A DNA stretch of 64,000 nt from Hyposmocoma kahamanoa (taxonomy: Eukaryota > Arthropoda > Insecta > Lepidoptera > Cosmopterigidae). The translations under genes and the position numbers were made by a program. Under the pieces are notes generated by a model. The model saw only the letters and a list, made by a program, of their open reading frames with translations, was not told the DNA's origin and ran no database searches. Positions 44,151-55,805 of the stretch are shown here, piece by piece. The stretch is taken from positions 5,406,363 through 5,470,362 of the forward strand of contig NW_020653750.1 of assembly GCF_003589595.1 (NCBI RefSeq). The letters are read 5' to 3'. Within the stretch, counting starts at the first letter, position 1; every line of letters starts with the position of its first letter.

Positions 44151-44631
44151 TAACGCTCTATAGCTAATACTCAATAAATAAATTATAATAACTATGCGAT
44201 ACCGACGCGATGATCGCTTGTATTAAACACGTAAATCATGCCCTGGAAACATTCCAACTATTCAAATAAGCTAACAAGTTTACATTACGAGAAAGTATGT
44301 CATTTTCCAAGAAACTTTCTAAACGTCATAGCTACACAAACATAAAGACACAACATTTGTTTAAAAGGTCGTAGATATACATAATTTTGTAAACTAGATC
44401 TTGCAATTTGCACGTCGATCAAAGCGTGCGGCCTACTTTTGATACGGAATAGACAAACAGTTTGTTTGAGTAACTTAGGGGACAGTTAGACATTGCGAAA
44501 TCGGGTCGCTAGTTGGCAATTACATTGTTTGATTGAAACTGGAATGAATTTACGTATTCTGTGTCTTCATTTCAAAGAAGTCGTATGTCTTTTCAACCAC
44601 GGCGGTAAGGTCAAAGGTCAAAGTGGTAGTG

Positions 44632-44765
44632 TATTATTTTTTAACCGATTTAAAAAAAAAGAGGTACTTAATTCGACTGACTGTATGCTAAGTTTTTTAT
44701 ATATTTATGTTACGCGATAACTCCGGGAAAAATTTGTGAACCGATTTTGATGATTCTTAATGATG
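44632..44765 (+). repeat. Family F copy, opposite orientation, fragment
   Basis: TTTTTTAACCGATTTAAAAA and AATTCGACTGACTGTATG, then TACGCGATAACTCCGGGAAA and GTGAACCGATTTTGATGATT. Confidence 0.5.
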
Positions 44766-45040
44766 ATTCTTTTGATGATTCTTTTGATGATAATTAAACA
44801 AATTTACTCCACAATTTGATAAATTATACATTTGCACGTATGTTTATTTACACAATATATTCAATATTTCAATTAAATTGTAATTAAAGTACCACAAGCT
44901 GATGTGGTTCCGGGTTCCCTAGTTACCGGATCTATCTACATTACTTAACATTATTTAGCTATGTACACATACAATTATATTGTCCTTTACTTTCTCACGT
45001 AGTTTCTTTACGTAGGAACGTAATTCAGTAATAACAATAC

Positions 45041-45290
45041 GCCGCGCTGGTCCGCCGCCGTTATACGGCTAAACCATGAGCGCTGAATGAGGAGGTCCTG
45101 GGTTTGATTTCCGGTCAGATCAAATTGCGAAATGAACTTGAAATTGTTTCTGGACTAGGTGTTCTGGGAAGTGCCTCGGAGTGCATTTTGTTGCTCTGGT
45201 ACTCAAAGTGCAGGGAATTCATCAATTTGAGACCAGGCAATTGATGTGGTTGTCTGGCACATTATTATTATTAATGTATTGAGTACGGTA
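45041..45290 (+). mobile_element. Family D tRNA-headed SINE
   Basis: Head with GGGTTTGATTTCC as a degraded B box, body GTGCCTCGGAGTGCATTTTG, GCAGGGAATTC, GAGACCAGGCAATTGATGTG and a TTATTATTATTAAT tail. Shares the body with the copy at 54295. Confidence 0.7.
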
Positions 45291-46002
45291 ACAATGCTAC
45301 ATAACACTTCAATTTAGCCGCTCACGCGATTCATGTGTCTCTGGAAGCATACCACACCTAGAGGTGCCGGTGATGATTTTATACCGATTTATCGGATATC
45401 GAAGTTATAACAGGTAAAAGAACTAATACTAATTGCTATTTCGGTAACTACTCTAGCAAACCATAAAGTTTTTAATGCCTGGGTCTGTCATTTAAAAAAA
45501 ATAAACAACTTCAAAAATACGTCACGACAATCGTGTGTGTTATTGTTTGGGCTGGTGATGTCGGTGTTTATTTATTGAAAACATACCGTAAGTTGCGTTT
45601 ATTAAGTTTACCCTAAATATAAATGTTTATAAACTATACTTTAAGGAGTAATTTCATGGTAAACATTAGAACCACTCAAACGGAATATTATCATATTTAC
45701 CCAAGTACACAAAAAATTTCATTAGTTCTTTTTAAGTGGAGGATTTGCGGTGTATTACTACATTTTATTTGAGATGTTTTTATTGTAGTACGGAGGGTAT
45801 TTATTTAGCAATGCAGAGTAATAATTTTTATTTTTAAAAACTTGTATTTAAACTGAATCCTTTTCTAATTTGCGAAACCAAATAGCCGCCATTTTGCGGT
45901 AGGATGAGCGCATCGCGTGAGCGGATAATTAAAAAACCCCTACACAGAACAAAAATTCAATGAGACACCATCTGTAATGCACAACTAATCGAGACCGTTT
46001 TA

Positions 46003-46118
46003 GGTAGCAATAGAACTCATTGTGAAAGAGTTCGTCCATGGTAGTACTGCCACCTCTTTTATTACTGCTGCCAAGTAGTAATGTGAGCACTACTTTGTTC
46101 CGGTATAGAAGGACAATT
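46003..46118 (+). mobile_element. Family B repeat, 5' fragment
   Basis: GTAGCAATAGAACTCATTGT, GAGTTCGTCCATGGTAGTAC, CTGCTGCCAAGTAGTAATGT, then lost after TATAGAAGGACAA. Confidence 0.7.
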
Positions 46119-47904
46119 CCGTTTGGGAAGTACGTTGCCATAATACAGACATACAGATACACAAACCAAGGTTTGAAACTTATACCTCCTGATTTTGCGT
46201 TAGGTGTTGAAAACATTTGGCTATTTGTGTGGCCTAGCTTTGAAGCATTCTAGGTGCTTGATGAGATTTCTGGTAAGACCTATTAGGAAATGTCTATTCC
46301 AAATTGATTCTGTTTTAGGCCTTCTATGATTATCCGCGAAATTTACTCACATACTCATAGCATAAAGTATTCGCAAATTTCTTGCCATTGTGTAAACGTT
46401 TTATTTTATTATGACAATATATCCCGTAATAAAGTAGTCCATCTGTGCGTAAATCTACCATTATTATTAAAAAAAAGTTTATTGCAAACGATTTGTCTAT
46501 CTGAAAATGATTTACGTCTTTAATCTTTTGGATAGTCCGTCTTCCGCGGCGTATTAAATCGCAATATTTAGCAGCATTTTAATTTCTACATTTATTTCCA
46601 GTCCATTTTACCTAAAACGTTTTTTAGTGTTAATATATTTCGTTCCTTTGTTTCGTACCTTGTAAGACTTCTTTAGCTTAGCGCTTCATTTTGACGGTGT
46701 AATGTATTTTAGGGCAGTTCTTTTTTTTCATTTATTATCCAAAAGATGAAATGAAATATTGCATTATTTTTCTCATCACTAACAAGCTTAAGAATAAATG
46801 TGAGGGATATGAGGGAGGAATGTGTGTGAGGTACGCGACATTCGCCAGATCGCTCACTCCACCACACGACACCCCACCCGCGCATAGCTGAAAAGAGTCC
46901 GCTACTTATCATTGCACCGCTCAGCACAGATTTGGTGGAAATTATAACACCTTTTCACAGCGCCGCTACACATCCTCGTACCTCTACCTCGCACATCTCT
47001 GGTGGAATCGCACCCTTACAGTGACCAGCCTTCCTCTATGTAGATGAGCAATAAAGTTATGGCTTACTGGTTGTAGTACAAGAGTAAATTATACGTACGT
47101 TATTAGTGTTAAGTTGTAATAAAACTAATACTTACTAAATAATGATACCCTCTAAGACTAATTATCTCTTGTCATATAAAGATAATCAGTGATTCTGTGA
47201 TGTAACGTTTTAACTGCATTCCCTTGAACGGGTAACCCTTACAATTCACATGAGGTGAGAATTATGAAATGCACCTAATAATCTTCACAATGCGACAACT
47301 GCAAACACATGTTGACACATTAGCCAAGCTTGACCTAGTTTCCCATTGCAAGGCGGGCCTGTCTGTCTAGGTTCAACGTTAAATAGAAAGAAGCATATGT
47401 GTTTTTACGACGAGGCTGCTAAATCTCATATGAGGCAGTTAGAACGGATGGAATCCACCTCAGCTTGGTTCGACTACAAAAATGTATTCCTTAAGTTGGT
47501 ACGTATTATCAGTACCCCAAATTTTCATACTGTGTTCTCTTGTTAAAGCTCATTCGTTTATTAAATATAATCCGTTGCCAGCGAACGACAAACGCGGTTG
47601 ATATTTACCTAAAATTTCAGACTAACACTTTTACGGTATCATTTATGCACAAACGACTTCTCGCTATAATCAAATGGCTCCTAATAGTGGTCTACGACAT
47701 GGGAAAATCTAATAAAGGTCCTTAAATAATGGTTACTGCTTTTATGAGATCACTAGTTATTATTGATACCGTAAACTCTAGAGATACGGTAACGTAAGGC
47801 TTGATTTACATTGTTGCGGACGGAAATGGAAGCGAACTTTTATTACGAAATTGTACATAGCATAATGAACTGTATGCCAATTATCTAACTTAAAAAATAG
47901 ATAT

Positions 47905-48216
47905 GATACGTTAGCTGTGGGTATTCCCGAACCTGTACGAGAACTCTCTGGAAGAATAGCGACCTCGCCTCCAAGTGTCGATAGCCTTGCCAGGATTGTG
48001 TACGTTCGGTGTTCTGCTAAAAATTAAGAGTAGCGGCTTGTTAGTGGCCATCGAGCTACTATTCTGCTCTTCAACTTTTGTTGTTGTTATTCGGTTAATC
48101 TTACCTGCTTTGCTTCCCACGAGACAGGCGTAGCCTAGTGTGGGGATCATAGTTCAAATATGTAATTGTTAATTGTAAGTTACGGTAAATAAATTTATTA
48201 TTATTATTATTATTAT
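47905..48216 (+). mobile_element. Retroelement 3' end with ATT tail
   Basis: CCCACGAGACAGGCGTAGCC and TAGTGTGGGGATC, then a polyadenylation-like GTAAATAAATTTATTATT run. The 79-codon open frame on the opposite strand is probably antisense noise. Confidence 0.4.
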
Positions 48217-48938
48217 AACTGCAACTTCAAAGGCACATTGACGGCGTAGTCTAATATAACTATTTGACTAAAATACATTTAATTTGAAGACTTAATTGCT
48301 GATTAAACGACACAAACATTAAGATATGCATAGTAATTTCTTCAGTTAATTTCAGTTTTAGTAAGGCAACACCGATCATTGGTGAATGAATGAATGATCG
48401 CCATCACTGCATCTGATCGCCAGCAGCGCGAATGTAGTACAAACGACTTGGAGTATTATAAACAGCGAAACTGAAAGGGTCAAACCTCGTAACTTAGATT
48501 TTCAACTAAGATTTAATGACAAAATTATAAACAAAGACGCAGAAGTTGCTAAAATATTTGAAAACTTTTACTGACATTCCAATTTTGACTACTAAATGAC
48601 TATGTCGTTAAATTCATCTCCCACGTGAATCCTTACTAAAAGAAAATAATGCAGTTAGTATCACTAATTTAAGGTTCCGTCACGTATTTCCAAACGATAT
48701 TGTTAAAGCCTTTAAGTCCATAAACATAAAAAATACTGCTGATCTTGATGGTCTTTCAGTCAGAGTAATTAGTTCTATAGTTGATTGTATTGCGCCTTAC
48801 TTAGCCTGTGTCTTTAATAAATGTGTTGATGATGGTGTATTTCGTGACCTCATGAAGCAAAGTAAAGTTATTCCACTTTTCAAATCTAGTAGTATTTCTG
48901 ACCCCACCAATTTCAGACCTATATCAATACTAGTTTGT

Positions 48939-49307
48939 TATAATTATTAATACAAAGATCGAACACTCAGAAAAAACACTCAGAAAAAATTCCTTCGATC
49001 CGGTCGGATTATTCTTTTCTCATAGATGGCGCTACGACTAAAAAGTCGTTGAAAGACCAAGTACAAAGACACGACGCAAGCACATAGAAAAATTCGTGAG
49101 GTCCGTTGATTCGTTCCCTGGCTTAGTTGGTATAGCATCTGGCACGGTATGCAAGAAGACGTCGGTTTGAATCCGACCGGACCGAATGAATTTTTTCTGA
49201 GTGTTTTTTCTGAGTGTTCGATCTTTGTATTAATAATTATAACAAACTAGTGGAGTAATTTCACAAAAAATAATTGAATATCAATTCAATAAAAAATTAA
49301 TCTATAT
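48939..49307 (+). mobile_element. Family J foldback element with tRNA-like core, nested in the Jockey LINE
   Basis: The element splits the LINE reading FRPIS-IL. The words flanking it are a perfect 14 bp direct repeat (CTATATCAATACTA at about 48927 and again after 49307). Its arms are inverted: GTTTGTTATAATTATTAATA at the left returns reversed at the right with the CGAACACTCAG stretch. The core (about 49119-49185) contains TTAGTTGGTATAGCATCTGG and GGTTTGAATCC, like RNA polymerase III A and B boxes. The right side has an extra tail, GTGGAGTAATTTCACAAAAA. The long target duplication points to target-primed retrotransposition and not to cut-and-paste. Confidence 0.75.
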
Positions 49308-50454
49308 CAATACTACCAACTCTCAGTAAAATATTTGAAAAAATTATTCTAAATCAGATGTGTGCACATTTTTATAGTAATAACTTAATGTCTCCTAAAC
49401 AATTTAGTTTCACTCGGGGTCGCTCTGCAACCGACGCTGGTGTCGAGTTGATTAATCATATATTTGATGCATGGGAAGTCTCACATGATGCCCTTGGTGT
49501 ATTCTGTGACCTTTCCAAAGCTTTTGATTGTGTGCACCACGATACACTGGTCAGGAAACTTCGCCATTATGGTGTGGCGGGACGTGATCTCGACCTTCTT
49601 AAATCGTATTTGCGTGGTAGGGTACAGAAGGTCGATGTTAACGGTACGAGATCATCAGGATTTGCAATTAGCTACCCATAGATACCCATGTATCCCTCAA
49701 GGTTCAATTCTAGGCCCATTTTTGTTTTTAGTTTATATTAATGACGTACCTAGCCTTATGGAGGGTATAAAATATGAGATAGTATTGTTTGCTGATGATA
49801 CTTCCTTATTATTTAAAGTAAAAAGGCACCAATGTTCCTACGACGATGTGAACAATGCTATATCTAAAGTAGTTGATTGGTTTGCTGTTAATAACCTACT
49901 TCTTAATGAGAAAAAAACAAATTGTGTGAAATTTACATTACCCAATGTTAGAGAGACGGTTAAAAACATTGTAGTTAGAAACGAAAAATTGAATCTTGTG
50001 GATACAGTTGTATTTCTAGGTATAACGTTAGATGCTAAATTGCAATGGGGTCCCCATACAAGTAAGTTATCAAAACGGATCGGCTCTGCAGTATACGCGA
50101 TTAAAAAAATAAGGAAACTTTCAGACGTCAAAACCGCTAGATTGGTTTACTTCAGCTACTTTCACAGTCTAATGACATACGGCATTTTGCTTTGGGGTAA
50201 TGCCGCCGATATCAATAGAATATTTGTCCTGCAGAAACGTGCAGTTAGGGCAATTTACAATCTGGGCCCCGAAGTATCTTTGAGAGATAAGTAATAAATA
50301 ATAATAATAAAAATATTGTAAATGTTATTTACAAAGAGCAACCCCTAGAGTTTCTTGCTCACTCTTCTCAGGGGAATCTGCCTTACGAATGAGCGGTAGA
50401 GTTTAACCATTGTGACGATTTCAAGTGTAATAATGCTTACCTATGAAATAAAGA

Positions 50455-50486
50455 TTATTTTGAATTTGAATTTGAATTTGAATTTT
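50455..50486 (+). repeat. LINE 3' tail of TTTGAA repeats
   Basis: Several tandem GAATTT units right after the AATAAAGATTATTTT end of the Jockey element, as usual for the 3' tail of this LINE type. Confidence 0.75.
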
Positions 50487-50736
50487 GACTTCCATTCCAC
50501 TGACACTTTATTGAGATTCAACTGTCATTGCAACTAGATTTTAATAGCGGAATAACAAATGTTATCGTAATTGCAATATAATCTCAGTGGATTCTCAATG
50601 GAAATGACCTGTGGTTTTAAGGAAATTAACACACTGTTTTTTGGCTCGTTTCCAGTTTGTACGTTATACAATGGAAATAAAGTTTATTATACTATGGTTA
50701 CAAAAACTTCACTTCCATTACATCCCGCTGCAATGT

Positions 50737-50948
50737 AATAATAATAACGCACACACTCATAGCCCCGCATTAGGGAAACCCTGTATCGTGGGTGCCATGG
50801 ACACACACTCATAAACAACCACAAATTACACCCAAACTCAAGAGATAAATAAATGAAGGCCATACGAATATTTCTCCCGGCCTGGGAATCGAACCCGGTA
50901 CCTCTACGTGGCAGTCCACCATGAAAACCGTTGGGCCACGATAGCAGT
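50737..50948 (-). mobile_element. Family A SINE
   Basis: Minus-strand copy with ATT tail at the left and head at the right; B box GGTTCGATTCC preserved, A-box region mutated (GGCCCAACGG). Confidence 0.85.
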
Positions 50949-51559
50949 TGTAGTAACGTAATGTAAATTGAACTTAATCATTAATTAAGTCCCTGTGAGC
51001 TGCGGTCACGCTGCACGTGTCAGCTGTCAATGCAAAGTAACACGTATCGCGTGTTGACCATAACATTTACCCCAGGAACTTTGCAGCGACCTATATTTTT
51101 AGCCATCATTGATGTATGTTTAACGTATCACTCGCTTGAAAAATTAACCATGTGAAAAAATGAAACTATACAGGGTGACAGGTTGAACGAGATAAATATT
51201 TAAAGAGGCAAACGAGTAGCTGATACCTAATCCGAATATGTAAAAAGAATCGCCCCTAAACATAAGAAAAAAAAACCACACTCTTTATTAGGGCTACTCT
51301 ATGAAACAGAATAGATGAGCGGTAAGAAATTGCGCGTGTCAAGCCTTCCTACGTAATTACTATTAAAAATAATTCAATTTTCCCTTCATTCAAAGCATGC
51401 GCAGAGGCCGGTGGGTAGCGGGCACTTGCTGCGTTCGATGTTGCGCAGAGTATTAAAAAATGTATATTAGCTTGCTGTGTGATACTTACGTTACTGTTCT
51501 GGGTGGCCATTGTAATTTTTAAGGTTCAGTAAAGAATATTATTTCATATTTAATTCTTA

Positions 51560-51775
51560 GGGTTTTGCCATTGTTACACTAAGGAAATGAAACTATTTTT
51601 CCGGATTTAAATCGACAAACAAACCAACGTTTCGGGCTCTTTACAGGTCCCATGCATCGTCACGATTGACTGAGGTGGTAATGTCATCATAATATATATA
51701 TAATAAACATAACTAGTTGTTTACGTTACCACCTCAGTCAAACGTGACCATGGAACCTAAATAATTTAATTTCCT
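51560..51775 (+). mobile_element. Family H copy with inverted arms
   Basis: CTTAGGGTTTTGCCATTGTT, GGAAATGAAACTATTTTTCC, ACGTTTCGGGCTCTTTACAG, then the arms TTGACTGAGGTGGTAA and GTTACCACCTCAGTCAA about a short AT loop. Confidence 0.55.
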
Positions 51776-52168
51776 ATTATTTCATTTGTTCATTCAGAAT
51801 GTTCTTCGTTAAGTATTTTTGTGAATGAAAATATATTGCAAGGTTTTAATTTTGAAAACAAAACATAACAAAAAATTTCATTTTGCTTTTATACAGGTAT
51901 TAGACTGAAGGCTTACTCATTAAAATAGGGAATTACCTAGCTCAAGAACAAGCGTTGTTAATAACCGCTTGTATATATATAATATAAAAGCATTTATTAT
52001 ATTTGTACCAGCGCGGTAGTCAAACTATATGACGCGCCGAATACGTGCGAGTTGGGTGGTTCGCTTAATAAGAGTGGTAGAAGTGGACTGTATGAAGAAA
52101 GAATGTCTGGAGAGGGACAAATCGGTAAGTAAAGGGAGTGCTGTGCAACTGAACTATGCTACACTGAC

Positions 52169-52270
52169 CTTAGAGGTGGATTTCGTGGTCGTACGTGGTC
52201 GCTCTTCCTTTACTTCCAGCAGGCGTCTAAATGTCTCCGACAAACGCGGTGGTAATCGTGGCGGTTCCAT
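52169..52270 (-). CDS. Probable first coding exon of a minus-strand gene
   Basis: On the minus strand, ATG at 52270 sits in the context CATCAATGG with an in-frame TAG nine codons upstream. The 34-codon reading begins MEPPRLPPRLSETFRRLLEV and continues with a basic, Thr/Ser-rich stretch, ending in AAG before donor GTCAGT (phase 0). The surrounding 500 bp is much less AT-rich than its neighbours, as expected for a 5' UTR/first exon. The peptide is Pro/Arg-rich and not a signal peptide. Its downstream exons would lie at lower coordinates. The only other minus-strand exon recognised is the lectin exon at 5569-5786, whose start phase does not fit this donor directly, so at least one further exon would be needed. 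It could instead be a non-coding first exon or belong to an unseen gene. Confidence 0.45.
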
Positions 52271-52560
52271 TGATGCGGTGGCGGTGAGAGGTGACTACCA
52301 GTTACTATTACTTGCTTTATCACCGTTTAAACAGTACAGTACAATAACACACACAAAGAGTACAAAACACAGCGGTATTTCACACGCGGCGAAACAAGAA
52401 ATAGGTGAAACTACACAGAGTACGTTAATCCAATATGGTGGTGAATCCACAGAGCTTAGCGAGTGTCGATGGCTGGTCCAAGGCGGACGCACGATACCCA
52501 GGACGATTAGCTGCAAACTGTTCTAAACTCGAACAGCAGTCCAGTTGCAGCAGAGTAAAA
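52271..52560 (-). promoter_or_regulatory. Putative 5' UTR / promoter-proximal region of the minus-strand gene
   Basis: About 290 bp upstream of the ATG at 52270 with balanced base composition and CpG-containing words, in contrast to the AT-rich flanks. No TATA box or clear initiator is evident. A long plus-strand open frame overlaps it but looks like the antisense of this region. Confidence 0.3.
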
Positions 52561-52817
52561 AGGATAGCAGTATAAATGGTAAAGGGAAATGAGGGTAGGT
52601 GAACTTAAACCTAATTGCCGTCTACCTTAGTATCGGCGCGAACAATATTATATATAGTATTAATAATAATTAATTAGCATAATAACATAATGAATGAACA
52701 AAGTAACAATTGAGTGTAAATTTTTCACCACTTCTCGACTCTTTCAAGGTAGTAAGTAGTAGTCAATAGGAAACTTTGAATTTTTTACCGACTTATACTA
52801 AATTGCTTAGAGTTGAA

Positions 52818-52906
52818 TTTAAATAAAGGAAGAAGTGCCATATTCCTATATTTATCTTTTTTTTTATAGAAAACAAAAAGATAAATATAGGAAAACCTTT
52901 ATTTAA
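52818..52906. repeat. Inverted repeat (hairpin)
   Basis: TTAAATAAAGG and TTCCTATATTTATCTTTTT face AAAAAGATAAATATAGGAA and CCTTTATTTAA about a short AT loop; likely a mini-MITE. Confidence 0.6.
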
Positions 52907-54294
52907 CAGAAAGACGTATTAGCATAACTTTGTAAACAAATAGGCACATTCACGTAGTCCAAAATAAGAAGATATTAAAACAGCCACTGAAAAAAAATTA
53001 ACAATCACAATATTTACAAAACAATAGTAATTTTGTAATGAAAACTCTATAGACAACAGCATTGTTATTCTGCCAGTACTAATTCATGTCATGACAAAAA
53101 ATGATGACAAATTTATTATTATATTATTAAAAATCCTCCAAAACGAGAGAAATAATATAAGACTAAAATATCTCAGATCTATTTCAAGGATAATTCGGTT
53201 CAGGGGTTGGAAACTTTTTCTTTTCATGCTTTTGCGGTAGTCAATATCGACACTCTTTTTTAGTTTTTACTTCATACAAAATAACATCATAATTTAACGA
53301 AGTTATTATTTTTAAATAGGCTAATCTGTGCCCGTAATCTCACTTCGTAATCGAAATTTCGTATATGCCCAGAATCGGACCGATAGAGACGCTTCCAAAT
53401 TGAGTATAAAATGAAAATCAATTTACAATAATCATTTGTGTGCGTTTGTATTATAGAGGAAGTAAAACATATTGTATTAATGCATAATACGTATAATATT
53501 GAAGAAAATGTTATCGTCTTTCATTCCATTTCACGAACTCTAAAGTGTTGTCATTTTCTGACCTAAATTAAATGTCAACTGAGGAGTTTGTATTCCCTGT
53601 GCCCCGTTTGAAGTTGAAAGTACACAAACGATGCTTTGGCTGCAATCAACAATGATGAAAGAAGGGCTTTATGTATTATGAAATATATAGATATGATATT
53701 GCCTATTGTTGTTTAAAAGATTTAATTTGACTTCAGTAAGTACATTTCATGGTTATGATTTATGGTTTATAATATAATTTATAATATGTCAAAGTAATTA
53801 TATGTACAAACATATAATACATAATATAGATACTTTTAATAAATTACACTACTTATCATAAAAAAATAATGAAATAAATAGAAAAGAAACATGTTATAAT
53901 CAATATGTACCTGAATTGATATTAAAGGTTATATAAATTTGACGACCTCCGTAGCCTACGCGCCCAGTTACACGTGGAGAAAGCTTTTGCGCGGCAACCG
54001 CGCAGCGACCGCCCAGTTACCACGCCTTCATGTACATTAATAGCGAATCTGAATTCTATTTACTAGGCAACAACATTTAAATTCCTTTGAATAATACAAC
54101 CGCGCGGTCACCGTCCGGCTGCCACCCGGCCGCCGCGCGATCATATTCAAGCCAGCCTTGCCTGCGTGCCCGTGACGCTCATTTAAGGTAAAACGTAAAA
54201 GCTAAATAAATAGAGCGTATTTTGCCATGACAGTTAGGACAACGCGGACTCCGCGCAGGGTAAGCGCGATGAAATTCGTGTCGAATAAATGCGC

Positions 54295-54508
54295 CCTAAT
54301 GATTTGCACACGATGCGAAGTTTGCGGGTTCGATTGCCGGGAGGGCAAACTTTGAGAAATGAACTTTTCTAAATTTGGTCTGGTCTAGGTGTTTCGGGTA
54401 GTGCCTCGGACTGAATTCCGTTGCCCTGGTACTCATAGTACAGGCAATTCCCTAGTGTGAGACCAGGCAATTGGTGTGGTTGTCTAGCACTTTGTCATTA
54501 TTAAATGG
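54295..54508 (+). mobile_element. Family D tRNA-headed SINE
   Basis: B box GGTTCGATTGCC, body GTGCCTCGGACTGAATTCCG, CATAGTACAGGCAATTCC, GAGACCAGGCAATTGGTGTG, tail TTGTCATTATT. The A-box half merges into CpG-rich MITE-like sequence. Confidence 0.7.
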
Positions 54509-54750
54509 AATAAGAGCCTATGTACACGGCGTATTCTATACGTGCCGACGACGCGCGTTCGCGGCGCCGTAAACGCGCGTCATCTGCGCGTGTACGCGCT
54601 GCAGACGCACTGTAATGAATCGATTCTATCGCGCGCAAACATTATATTTATTTTAACTTATTCAGATTGTGTTTTTTTTGCTGTGACCTTACAGGGCCAT
54701 AATGTTCTTGTATTTACAACCCAGTAAGTTTCCAACCAGCTTGAATGACA

Positions 54751-55038
54751 TTATGGTTTTTTTTAGTGACGTGACAAACAAATATTGCGCCTGACGGTAT
54801 GTAGCACTGGTCCATACCAGTTGCAGTGCCACTCAGAGCTTTAAATAACAAAGATCTGAGGGATATTGCCACTGCGCCCGTCACCCTGTAACAAAAGTTG
54901 ACAAGTCCCATGTGGTTGTAATTGAACCCGTCAAAACCGGAACGCATTAATGGTCACGTTACAGCTTGGCGTAAGTTATAGGTAAAATGGCGGTCATTTC
55001 CTGGACTCTTTCGTAAGTAACTCTACTGCTATTAAAAA
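54751..55038 (-). mobile_element. Family B repeat, near full length
   Basis: From TTTAGTGACGTGACAAACAA to AGTAACTCTACTGCTATTAA; diverged in the 5' half. Confidence 0.75.
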
Positions 55039-55488
55039 TAAAATAAGTATTACGTTGAATGTATACTCGTAACTACAACACAAGTAGACGTAACGCTCAA
55101 TTTTTATACAAAGTAAGTTATTTCATTATATAAGTAGTTTATTTTCGTAAATTTATAGGAGCAATAAACTTAATTACAAATTAATTTTAATATTATAACA
55201 ATTAATTAATTAGTGCTTACAATGAAAAACCTAAATCGCTGTTTAAACAATAAATGTTTTCTAACAAAAGGAATATTGTGTAAATAAACTTTCCCTTTAT
55301 ACTGTATTGAAATAAATATCGGCGCACAAAACAATCCATCTTAAAAGGCGTATCGTTGATTAATGTACGTTAGATTAAATCTGTAATCCACGTCTTAGTC
55401 TAAGGTAAAACGAACCTAAAGAAACGTTACACTAAAATTAATGGACAAAAAGCCACAGTCACCGCGATATGTAAATTTCTCGCAGAAG

Positions 55489-55632
55489 TAGAAGCTCCTT
55501 AAATATTTTAATAGCACTTTCCCCTTGCTTATGCCGCCTCGGAATATCAAGGCGGTATAAGCACGAGAACATAAACGATATTGAATATAATATCATTTAC
55601 AGTAATAGAATCGGAGCTTCGTTACTCAGAAT
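55489..55632. repeat. Nested inverted repeat (candidate MITE)
   Basis: The outer arms AGTAGAAGCTCC and GGAGCTTCGTTACT face an inner hairpin GCTTATGCCGCC / GGCGGTATAAGC at about 55527-55563. Confidence 0.4.
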
Positions 55633-55805
55633 AAACGTAATATTAACTGTATGGTCTCACATGTGCCCCTAGGGAATCAATTAACAATAAAGATATAGAT
55701 GTTGTAACAAAAAGGTCAATCAAACTTTACCTGGTGATCAGATACTTAATAGGAAATAACTTTAGTAAAACATAAAATTATTCTCCATACGTAGTGTGCA
55801 TTGTG

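Larger units (their letters stand above)
44770..48439. other. Mostly unassigned, with D and B fragments
   Basis: Besides the D SINE (45041), the B fragment (46003) and the ATT-tailed end (47905), a C-rich patch at 46850-47030 (two related words TTTGGTGGAAATTATAACACC and CTCTGGTGGAATCGCACCC, the first 21 bases long in genomic sequence) looks like a short internal duplication. A 66-codon frame at 47346-47546 shows no recognised family. Confidence 0.3.
48440..50490 (+). mobile_element. Jockey-type non-LTR retrotransposon, 5'-truncated, with nested insertion
   Basis: The reading is broken but continuous in order. Pre-RT and finger sequence lies at about 48450-48938 (KAFKSINIKNTADLDGLS; VIPLFKSS; NFRPIS), then an insertion at 48939-49307. 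RT resumes at 49308 (LSKIFEKIILNQM, SPKQFSFTRGRSATDAG, CDLSKAFDCVHHDTL). It shifts frame at about 49655-49690, then PQGSILGPFLFLVYINDV and the catalytic FADDTSLL (49788-49811). The thumb ends at SLRDK near 50291, where the last part of ORF2 is deleted and the 3' UTR follows (AATAAA near 50450, then a tail of TTTGAA-type repeats to about 50484). No endonuclease or ORF1 remains. The TTTGAA-type tail and RT motifs fit Jockey/CR1-related LINEs of insects. Confidence 0.85.

Noticed and set aside
49358..50294. Two separate overlapping genes
   Set aside because: They are consecutive parts of a single reverse transcriptase separated by a frameshift at about 49655-49690.
52029..52526. 165-codon plus-strand open frame
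   Set aside because: It lies antisense to a minus-strand first exon/5' UTR, has no recognisable motif and Ser/Arg-rich random-looking content. The minus strand shows start, upstream stop and donor.
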